From Lentimicrobium sp. (GTDB taxonomy: Bacteria > Bacteroidota > Bacteroidia > Bacteroidales > Lentimicrobiaceae): DNA of 8,598 nt. The position numbers and the translations under genes are program-made. Positions 1 to 6,512 of this stretch are shown one piece after another. Position 1 is the stretch's first letter. Each line of letters begins with the position of its first letter. Below the pieces are notes generated by a model. The model was given only the letters and a program-made list of their open reading frames with translations. It was not told the origin of the DNA and did no database searches. The stretch is taken from contig JAAXUD010000085.1 in the NCBI GenBank assembly GCA_013336205.1, forward strand, positions 1-8,598, in the 5' to 3' direction.

Positions 1-2760
1 TTCATCATCTTCGGCAATAAGAATCTTTAATGGACGCAGTGATTGATTTTTATCATTTACAATTAATTCAAACGATGAGCTTTTCAATAAATTACCACTT
101 CGTTTAAAAGGTATTGAAAAACTAAACGTTGAACCTATACCTGCCATACTTTCTACCCAAATCCTGCCACCAAGCATTTCAACATAAGCCCTGGAAATTG
201 AAAGACCCAGTCCGGCTCCTTCATAATTGCGTGAAAGCTGCTCACTTCCCTGTCTGAATCTTTCAAAAATCAGCTCAAGCTTATCGCTTTGTATGCCTGC
301 CCCGGAGTCTTTGACATAAAATTCAAGAAAATTATCATTTCTTGCACATCCCAATTCTACAAATCCGGAATTTGTAAACTTTATCGCATTTTTTACCAGA
401 TTTGTGAGCACAGCATAAACTTTTTCAATATCGGTAACAATTGTTAAATCTTTTTCGGATACTTTATTATTTAGTGAAAATTCAACCCCTTTTCTCAAAA
501 GCTCGGGTTTAAAAAAGTTATAGATAAATGTCAGTTGTTCATTTATTTTAGTCTCAGCATATGATATTTTTACCAAACCTGATTCAATCTTTGAGATGTC
601 TATAATATCGTTGATTATATTCAGCATCCGGTCACCGCTTTCCTCTATTATTTGAATATACTCCATTTGCTGCAAGCCAGAAAGGCCTGGCATTTTAAGC
701 AATTCAGTAAAACCAAGAATACCATTCATGGGCGTGCGTATTTCATGGCTCATATTGGCCAGAAAAGCTGATTTTAAACGATCACTCTCTTCAGCCCGTT
801 CTCTGGCTTCAACTAACTCCAGTTCAGCTTTTTTTCTTTCTGTTATATCGCGGCAAATCACGTAAGAGTTAACGTAATTGCCTTCAGCATCGTAATTAAA
901 CCTTGCATTATCTTCGCGCCAGATAAAATGACCCTGTTTATGCCTGGCCCTAAACCTGTAGGTCAGTTCACTTTCCTTCAACTTAATGGCATTGTGAATT
1001 TGTTCAATCAACTCATCCCGGTCGTCGGGATGTATCAGGTGATAAATCATATCATACCCACTGTACTGCTCTTCTTCTGAAAAGCCAAGTTGCTTCAGGT
1101 AAGATGGAGATGCGTAGTGAATTCTGTTATCTGCGCCCAGAATTAGAATTCCATCAGTGGTATTTTCAGCTATAAGCCTGAACTTTTTGTCACTTTCGTG
1201 CAAAGCAGCTTCGGCTTTTTTACGGTCGGATATATCTCTTGTAATATTTAGCAGCGCCGGCTGACCCAGATAATTGATCAGTAATACTTTTACTTCAACA
1301 TCCCTTAATCTTTGCTCTTTATCGAGAATTCTTGTGTCATAATCTATACGACCATTTGCATTCAGAATTTCCAATCTTTCCTTCAAAAGATCTTCAGTTA
1401 GTGACGGCTCCAGTGCACAGATATCCAGGGATAAGAATTCCTCTTTAGTATAGCCAAAGTTTACTGACGCGGCTTCATTTGCCTCAATAAAAACAGGGTG
1501 ACCTTTATCCTGAATTTGCAGGATGGAAATACTGTCTTTATTGGCATTAAAGAGCATACGGTATTTCTCTTCATTGGCTCTCAGTTCATTTTCAGCAATT
1601 TTACGTGCGGTATTATCACGTCCGATTCCGATCAGGCCTATTATTCGGTTATCCTTGTCACGCAAAGGCAATTTAGACGAAAGGAGCCAGATTTTCCGGT
1701 CTTCTTTATCCAAAATATACCCTTCGAGGTTTAAAAGCGCTACACCGGTTTTCATAACCTGCTGGTCTTCCTCGTAATATTTTTCGGCCATTTCTTTAGG
1801 ATAAAAGCCAAAATCATCTTTTCCCAACACATCCTCTTCCGATCCGGCGCCCATCAATCTTAGCTCAGCTTTGTTGGCGAGGGTTTTACGCGATTGCATG
1901 TCTTTCGTGTAAACCGCGTCCGGAATGTTGTCAATAAGCGTCCGCAGCAACAAACGTTCATTCAGAGCCGCCTCTTCTGCTTTTTTTAGGTCTGTAATAT
2001 CAACCGACATAGAAAGTACTGCAGGTGTTTTATCCAATCCAAATTTTATTGGCTGTAGCGAATTCAGGAACCATTTAACCCCAGTTGTAAAAGAAACCTT
2101 TATTTCCTGTTTAATTGGTACATCGTTAGTAATTACAGTCTTATACATTTCAATTAGTTGACTTACCTGACTATCAACCACATAATAACTTATATTCTTG
2201 CCAATCATAGCTTCCGGCGACCCTCCTGACATATTCTTAACAGCATTCTCATTAACGAATAAAAAAACACCTTCGGCACTAATTACACTAAATGATTCAT
2301 GCATTGTATCAACCAACTTGTGGTATTTGCGCTCACTTTCAATTAAAGTTTCCTCAGCAGTTTTTCGCTCAGTGATATCTATAGTTGTTCCGATTAATCG
2401 CACAGCCTTGCCTGCTTCATCACGCTTAACAGCCTTACCCCTGACCAAAACCCAGCACCAGCTGCCATCTTTGGCCTTCATCCTTATATCAACAGAAATT
2501 TTTGGACTTGTATTATCAATGCATGCCTGAATACTTTGAGCAGCCATCTCATAATCGTCAGCATGAAGAAGCGATTTCCACGTATTTATGTTATTTTCAA
2601 ATTCACCCGATTCATAACCCAACATTCTGAAAAAACCAGGGCTGTAATATACGAAACCAGTGGTAACCTCATAGTCCCATAGGCCATCGTTGTTGGCATC
2701 CATGGCCAGACTGAACTGCTCTTCACTTTTCAGAAGTGCTTGATTTGATTTGTGTTGCAT
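1..2760 (-). CDS. Multi-PAS hybrid sensor histidine kinase (3' end outside window)
   Basis: Cytoplasmic sensor kinase expected to autophosphorylate on His and pass phosphate to its own receiver. The minus frame is open from the ATG at 2760-2758 to base 1, giving 920 residues and continuing. There is no signal peptide or TM helix. Five PAS/PAC units sit in tandem (about residues 10-138, 145-260, 265-385, 397-518, 523-648); several end in the usual PAC linker such as DITERK (PAS1, PAS5) or DISDRK (PAS4). A short coiled linker leads to HisKA with SHEIRTPMNG (phospho-His672). HATPase_c follows: N-box NLVKNA (787-792), G1 DSGAGI (818-823), F-box FERF (832-835), G2 GAGLGLS (848-854). A receiver begins at LKILIAEDDE (911-920) with its acidic pocket; the phospho-Asp lies outside the window. 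The start is chosen because PAS1 begins right after it; no clear Shine-Dalgarno precedes it. It is divergent from the kinase at 3636. The ligands of the PAS domains cannot be told from sequence. Family assignment is firm. Confidence 0.96.
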   Translation of the reverse strand, partial: MQHKSNQALLKSEEQFSLAMDANNDGLWDYEVTTGFVYYSPGFFRMLGYESGEFENNINTWKSLLHADDYEMAAQSIQACIDNTSPKISVDIRMKAKDGSWCWVLVRGKAVKRDEAGKAVRLIGTTIDITERKTAEETLIESERKYHKLVDTMHESFSVISAEGVFLFVNENAVKNMSGGSPEAMIGKNISYYVVDSQVSQLIEMYKTVITNDVPIKQEIKVSFTTGVKWFLNSLQPIKFGLDKTPAVLSMSVDITDLKKAEEAALNERLLLRTLIDNIPDAVYTKDMQSRKTLANKAELRLMGAGSEEDVLGKDDFGFYPKEMAEKYYEEDQQVMKTGVALLNLEGYILDKEDRKIWLLSSKLPLRDKDNRIIGLIGIGRDNTARKIAENELRANEEKYRMLFNANKDSISILQIQDKGHPVFIEANEAASVNFGYTKEEFLSLDICALEPSLTEDLLKERLEILNANGRIDYDTRILDKEQRLRDVEVKVLLINYLGQPALLNITRDISDRKKAEAALHESDKKFRLIAENTTDGILILGADNRIHYASPSYLKQLGFSEEEQYSGYDMIYHLIHPDDRDELIEQIHNAIKLKESELTYRFRARHKQGHFIWREDNARFNYDAEGNYVNSYVICRDITERKKAELELVEARERAEESDRLKSAFLANMSHEIRTPMNGILGFTELLKMPGLSGLQQMEYIQIIEESGDRMLNIINDIIDISKIESGLVKISYAETKINEQLTFIYNFFKPELLRKGVEFSLNNKVSEKDLTIVTDIEKVYAVLTNLVKNAIKFTNSGFVELGCARNDNFLEFYVKDSGAGIQSDKLELIFERFRQGSEQLSRNYEGAGLGLSISRAYVEMLGGRIWVESMAGIGSTFSFSIPFKRSGNLLKSSSFELIVNDKNQSLRPLKILIAEDDE

Positions 2761-2795
2761 TATAAAAACTATGTCAGATCATTGAAGTTATAAAT

Positions 2796-3080
2796 TTATT
2801 TTCCCGTTAGCATACGCCGGATGATAACATTTAACAGAAATCCTTCCTGCCTATTTGCAGATTTCATAGAAAAACGATCACTAATTGCCGGACTTTGTTA
2901 CTGGCATTTCACCACAGGATATCTTATCAACGAAGCTACTATGGTAGCATCTGAAAAAAAAGTCCAAAACAGCTTCAGCTGTTGCGTGGCAAAAACATTT
3001 TCAAGCTGAATTCTGTTTGAAATTTCAGGAACCATACCTTTAATTTCAAGATGATTGCTCATATTCTGTTTTTTATACAA
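2796..3080 (-). pseudogene. Decayed-looking reading frame, unknown family
   Basis: On the minus strand one frame runs about 95 codons from a TTG at 3080 (first ATG at 3062) to TAA at 2798-2796, interrupted only by an in-frame TAA at 2900-2898. Both halves read like protein: MSNHLEIKGMVPEISNRI near the start and LLNVIIRRMLTGK at the end. Upstream of 3080 the frame closes quickly. I do not recognise a domain. It could be a broken small gene, the remnant of a longer one, or a dispersed intergenic repeat that happens to be open. A shorter plus-strand ORF (2821-3009) overlaps it, so even the coding strand is uncertain. Confidence 0.25.
2806..2828. repeat. Imperfect inverted repeat upstream of the PAS kinase
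   Basis: GTTA-g-CAT, a 7-base loop, then ATG-a-TAAC: seven paired positions with one mismatch, centred about 57 bases upstream of the kinase start at 2760. It could be an operator-like site or part of the decayed frame that overlaps it. Such short symmetry can occur by chance in AT-rich DNA. Confidence 0.2.
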
Positions 3081-3157
3081 TATTACTCAATTTATCCAAC
3101 TGATGATTTCAAATCAGAGAATCACCTTCTAAAAAGAAATTGCAGGTGATCAAAAAA

Positions 3158-3226
3158 ATGATGATAAAAGGTATTCCGTTGGATTACGACTATTCTCAAA
3201 CCGCTTTTCAAGCTGTTTATAAATGA
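3158..3226 (+). CDS. Possible 22-residue micro-ORF
   Basis: ATG ATG at 3158 opens a 22-codon frame (MMIKGIPLDYDYSQTAFQAVYK) ending in TGA at 3224-3226. An AGGTGA at 3144-3149 lies 8 bases before the start, which is unusual here because the larger genes have no such site. No family is recognised and chance is a real alternative. The start context, an A-run followed by ATGATG, resembles that of the ORF at 3382. Confidence 0.15.
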   Translation: MMIKGIPLDYDYSQTAFQAVYK

Positions 3227-3381
3227 AATCCCTTTATCACGCGTCTGGCTCAACTTCTTAATATTCTTTAATCAAACAATATTTAATTTGTAACAACTGA
3301 CTTTTAATTTATTAAGGCATTATCGATAACTTTCTGTAGAATAACAATTTCTGCTTCAGAATTTACTGTTACGCAAAAAAA

Positions 3382-3510
3382 ATGATGTATATTTACCCTA
3401 TTAAACAAAAGTTGAGCGATTTTAGTGCATCGGAAAATCGCTTTATTCAGGCAAATCCCGATTTGGAAATTTTTGCAATTCGCCAAAGGCTTGAAAATAT
3501 ATTAAATTGA
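3382..3510 (+). CDS. Possible small protein of 42 residues, unknown
   Basis: A plus-strand frame starts at ATG ATG (3382-3387) and ends at TGA 3508-3510. It encodes a 42-residue peptide beginning MMYIYPIKQK and ending RQRLENILN, hydrophilic and probably helical in its second half, with no TM helix or signal peptide. The frame stays open upstream to a TAG at 3337-3339. An A-run, not a Shine-Dalgarno, precedes the start, as is common in Bacteroidota. A 60-codon antisense ORF (3304-3486) covers most of it. I recognise no family; it could be a real small gene, the tail of a decayed one, or chance. Confidence 0.25.
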   Translation: MMYIYPIKQKLSDFSASENRFIQANPDLEIFAIRQRLENILN

Positions 3511-3564
3511 ATTGCTTACAATTACCTGATCGATTGAGTGGTTTTTTTTCAGATCGTTCAATTT
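3504..3564. repeat. 8-bp inverted repeat AAATTGAA/TTCAATTT
   Basis: AAATTGAA (3504-3511) and TTCAATTT (3557-3564) are exact reverse complements 45 bases apart. They bracket the stop of the small ORF, a T8 run and the start of the kinase upstream region. The arms are AT-rich and the loop long, so this is weak as a terminator; a protein-binding role is only speculative. Confidence 0.15.
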
Positions 3565-3635
3565 GGGTTAAAACTAAAATGCTCTCCTGCTTTCATTAAC
3601 GGCTTTTATTCGCGAATTAAATTCAACCGTTTACT

Positions 3636-4991
3636 ATGAATAAAATCAGGTTCGAATATAAGTTTACAGCCATTTATATAATTCTGGGACTGCTTTGGAT
3701 TGTTTTCTCCGACAGGTTTCTTAACTCAGTGATTACTGACCAGGACTATCTGACTAAGATTCAAACTTACAAAGGCTGGTTTTATGTAATAGCAACTGCG
3801 TTTTTGTTTTTCTTCTATCTGAGAATGCATCTTGTTAAACTCCGCAATGCTGAAAAGAAAGCTATTGAAAGTGACCGGTTGAAAACTGCATTTCTGCAAA
3901 ATATTTCTCATGAAATCCGCACCCCCATGAATGGCATCATCGGTTTTGCCGGATTGTTAAAAGAAGATGGATTGCCTGTCGAACAAAAGAAAGAATACAT
4001 CGAAATTATAAATAGCAGTTCAAATCGCCTGCTAAACCTTGTAAACCAAATACTTGACATTAGCCTGATTGAAACCGGAAGCAGTCAGGTTTTGAAACAG
4101 CCGGTTTTATTAAACACACTGATGGATGAAATCCATAAAAGTTGGTCGCCTAAGATTAAAAAGGAAGTAATTCTATCATTGTCAAAGGGTTTAAATAATT
4201 TGTCAGATTGTGTAAATACAGATGAATACAAGTTGAAACAGATTCTGAATAACCTGGTAGGAAATGCTGTGAAATTTACGGACTCCGGGTATATTCGCAT
4301 GGGCTATTCCGTTAAGGAAAATGATCTGGAGTTTTATATTGAGGATACTGGCTTAGGAATTCCTTCGGAGCATCACAGCGATATCTTCAAGCCTTTTCGC
4401 AAATCCGAACCTGAAACAAACCGTTTTTATGAAGGTGCCGGCGTGGGACTGGCTATCTGTAAAGGTAATCTTGAATTGCTCAACGGGAGAATTTATATGC
4501 ACTCAGAACCAGGAACGGGCTCTGTATTCCGTTTCACCATTCCCTATGAACCTTTGAGTCTGAATAATTCCTTTGTTGAACCCGCAAACAGCTTATCTTC
4601 TTTTGAAGGAATGAAAGTATTGGTAGCTGAAGATGAAATGTTGAACTTTACATATATAGAAGAATTACTTTTAGGCACAGGAATAGAAATACATCACGCA
4701 CTCAACGGAAAGTCTGCAGTTGAATTATGCCAAAACAACAGTAACTTTGACCTGGTGCTGATGGACATCAGGATGCCGGTTATGAATGGATATGAAGCAA
4801 CCAGGCTGATAAAAGAATTAAGACCGGGGCTTCCGGTTATTGCACAAACAGCTTATATAACCAATGAAGAAAGGCACAAAGCCATCGAGGTCGGTTTTGA
4901 TGCATTCTTATCAAAGCCTTTTCTGAAAGAAGAGCTTCTGGAAGTCATGGAGAAACAATTCATAGAATATCGTGCCAAAAGAAATCTATGA
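3636..4991 (+). CDS. Membrane-anchored hybrid sensor histidine kinase
   Basis: A 451-residue inner-membrane kinase with its own C-terminal receiver. The N-terminus has two TM helices (about 10-25 and 47-64) around a loop of roughly 20 residues. The pattern GLLWIVFSDR ... QTYKGWF, then a second helix, is one I know from the N-termini of many PAS kinases and cyclase proteins; here it joins HisKA directly with no PAS domain. HisKA: SHEIRTPMNG, phospho-His92. HATPase_c: N-box NNLVGNA (205-211), G1 DTGLGI (237-242), G2 EGAGVGLAI (266-274). Receiver about 326-441: acidic E332/D333, phospho-Asp377 in LMDIRMP, T405, K427 in SKPF. All catalytic residues are present and no DNA-binding output follows, so phosphate must go to a further partner or the receiver acts allosterically. 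Its stop overlaps the start of the barrel gene. The core closely resembles the minus-strand kinase (SHEIRTPMNG shared exactly). Confidence 0.96.
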   Translation: MNKIRFEYKFTAIYIILGLLWIVFSDRFLNSVITDQDYLTKIQTYKGWFYVIATAFLFFFYLRMHLVKLRNAEKKAIESDRLKTAFLQNISHEIRTPMNGIIGFAGLLKEDGLPVEQKKEYIEIINSSSNRLLNLVNQILDISLIETGSSQVLKQPVLLNTLMDEIHKSWSPKIKKEVILSLSKGLNNLSDCVNTDEYKLKQILNNLVGNAVKFTDSGYIRMGYSVKENDLEFYIEDTGLGIPSEHHSDIFKPFRKSEPETNRFYEGAGVGLAICKGNLELLNGRIYMHSEPGTGSVFRFTIPYEPLSLNNSFVEPANSLSSFEGMKVLVAEDEMLNFTYIEELLLGTGIEIHHALNGKSAVELCQNNSNFDLVLMDIRMPVMNGYEATRLIKELRPGLPVIAQTAYITNEERHKAIEVGFDAFLSKPFLKEELLEVMEKQFIEYRAKRNL

Positions 4992-6271
4992 TGAGGCCTG
5001 CATTACAATATTTTATTTTTTTCGGGTTGTTTTGTTACTTCCTCATTCTGGGAAATATATCATCTTTTGCCCAGTCTGAAACAAAAGACCTGAAAGATGT
5101 ATTCAAAGAATGGAAAGATGACACCTTAAGCATAAATGAACATAAACTTAAAGTAGGGAAAACTTACTTTTCGATATTGCCGGTGATTGGATACGGTCCT
5201 GCCAATGGATTTGTTGCAGGCGGAGCTGTCAGCTTTGCAAAATTATTTGGTGAACCTCCTACCAATCTTTCGTCGGCAATGCTGAATTTTACGATTACTT
5301 CCAAGAGTCAATTTATTTTGAATGCCAGGTCGAAAATATACCTTAAAGAAAACAAATGGTTTATGCAGGGTGACTGGCGTTTCCTTGTTTTTACCCAGCC
5401 CACGTATGGATTAGGAATTGAATTCCTGGATATAAATGAACTTTTATTTCATGTTAACAATCTTGACGAAAGTTCAGAACCTTATGGTGAACCCATGAAG
5501 TTCAATCAGATCAGAGTTTATGAGGAAGTCGTATACAAGATCGGCAGTTCAGATATTTATGCCGGGATGGGCATTGCGCTGGATTATCACTTCGACATTG
5601 TTGACGAACTGCTCGACACTGTAAAGAACAGTCCGGAATTCTATGTTACAAAACACTTCTTATATTCATACATGAACAATTTCAGCCCGACTCAATATAG
5701 CAATCAGGGGCTTAAATTCACTGTATTAACCGACACCCGTGATAATATAAGCAATTGTTATAAAGGATATTACGCATCTTTTTCTATCCTTCAGAATTTT
5801 AAACTCGGTGAAAACTCGCGAAACAGCACACAATTGCTTTACGATGCCCGGTATTATCTCGGGATGAATGCGCTGAGACCCCGGCATGTACTGGCTTTCT
5901 GGAGTTGGGGAAATATCCTGCTGACAGGCACTCCGCCCTACCTTGCCCTGCCTTCCATAGGCTGGGACACCTACAACCGTTCAGGCAGGGGCTATATTCA
6001 GGGCCGTTACAGGGGATCGAGCATGGTTTACAATGAAGTCGAATACCGCTTCCCGATTTCTAAAAGCGGTTTATTCGGTGGAACTCTTTTCGCAAATGTG
6101 ACTACTGCAAGCAGCTATACTCAGAAATTATTCGATTATGCCACATTGGGAATTGGTGCAGGATTGCGTTTGCAACTTGACAAACTTGCCCGCACCAACC
6201 TGACCATCGATTTCGGAATGGGTACCGACCACTCCAGCGGGATTTACTTTAATTTACAGGAAACATTCTGA
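4988..6271 (+). CDS. Omp85/BamA-TamA-like outer membrane beta-barrel protein
   Basis: A 427-residue exported protein. A signal peptide (hydrophobic about 8-27, likely cleaved near SFAQ-S at 29/30) is followed by a short linker and then amphipathic beta-strands to the C-terminus. Features of the BamA/TamA surface-antigen barrel: TDTRDN (248-253), the loop-6-like RGY at 334-336 followed by GRYRG (339-343), EYRFP (352-356), a glycine-rich strand GIGAGLRLQL (388-397), and a final aromatic residue (F427) as expected of a beta-signal. There is no room for POTRA repeats, so this is a barrel-only member rather than an assembly-machine BamA. The start ATG overlaps the kinase stop (ATGA at 4988-4991); a second ATG at 4991 is an equally plausible start. 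The cargo or role is unknown: a pore, a lipid or protein insertase relative, or an envelope partner of the kinase. Barrel family assignment is good, function open. Confidence 0.85.
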   Translation: MMRPALQYFIFFGLFCYFLILGNISSFAQSETKDLKDVFKEWKDDTLSINEHKLKVGKTYFSILPVIGYGPANGFVAGGAVSFAKLFGEPPTNLSSAMLNFTITSKSQFILNARSKIYLKENKWFMQGDWRFLVFTQPTYGLGIEFLDINELLFHVNNLDESSEPYGEPMKFNQIRVYEEVVYKIGSSDIYAGMGIALDYHFDIVDELLDTVKNSPEFYVTKHFLYSYMNNFSPTQYSNQGLKFTVLTDTRDNISNCYKGYYASFSILQNFKLGENSRNSTQLLYDARYYLGMNALRPRHVLAFWSWGNILLTGTPPYLALPSIGWDTYNRSGRGYIQGRYRGSSMVYNEVEYRFPISKSGLFGGTLFANVTTASSYTQKLFDYATLGIGAGLRLQLDKLARTNLTIDFGMGTDHSSGIYFNLQETF

Positions 6272-6512
6272 ACCGCTTCCGTTTTCATTAAACCCAAATT
6301 TTTCAGATATAGAAACGTTTTGACTGACCAATAAAATTGCGCTGAAGAAGAATCTCTCTGCAGTCAGACATTTTACGAGTCAAACATTCCGTTTTTGATT
6401 TCTCATGTAAAAAAAGAAGCGCAGCCCGTAACAAATCTGCCCTTAGGTCGTCTAAAATAGCTGAGTTACCAACGAATCACCGAGGATTGATAATATATAA
6501 ATACCCTGAGCC
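6272..6512. other. Spacer between barrel gene and permease
   Basis: A 241-base AT-rich gap with no supported ORF. It has a 6-bp inverted repeat TGACTG (6321-6326) / CAGTCA (6361-6366) with a 34-base loop, not followed by a T-run, so I do not call a terminator. The gap is long enough to hold a separate promoter for the permease, and TTGATAATATATAAAT just before 6503 is AT-rich enough for one, but no consensus can be fixed. Confidence 0.4.

Larger units (their letters stand above)
2761..3635. other. AT-rich spacer between divergent kinase genes
   Basis: No confident gene lies here. It must contain the promoters of both flanking kinases, but I found no convincing Bacteroidota-type promoter (TTTG plus TAnnTTTG at proper spacing) on either side. 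Visible content: a decayed-looking minus-strand frame (2796-3080), two short plus-strand ORFs (3158-3226 and 3382-3510), an imperfect inverted repeat (2806-2828), a 6-bp-stem hairpin AACAGC-TTCA-GCTGTT near 2968-2983, a T8 run at 3542-3549 without a strong preceding stem, and a 10-bp palindrome ATTCGCGAAT at 3608-3617, 18 bases before the downstream kinase start. No tRNA or riboswitch was recognised. Confidence 0.6.

Noticed and set aside
1498..2530. Plus-strand ORFs of 78-110 codons
   Set aside because: They lie antisense to the continuous, domain-rich PAS kinase frame; their peptides match no family and are shadows of it.
2821..3009. Plus-strand 62-codon ORF
   Set aside because: It overlaps the longer minus-strand frame, has no motif or start signal, and is likely an antisense shadow of that remnant.
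3304..3486. Minus-strand 60-codon ORF in the spacer
   Set aside because: It overlaps the plus-strand 42-residue candidate, has no recognisable motif, and is no better supported than chance.
3542..3549. T8 run as a rho-independent terminator
   Set aside because: No GC-rich stem directly precedes it; the nearby inverted repeats are short, AT-rich and wrongly placed.
6321..6366. TGACTG/CAGTCA as terminator of the kinase-barrel operon
   Set aside because: The stem is only 6 bp with a 34-base loop and is not followed by a T-run.
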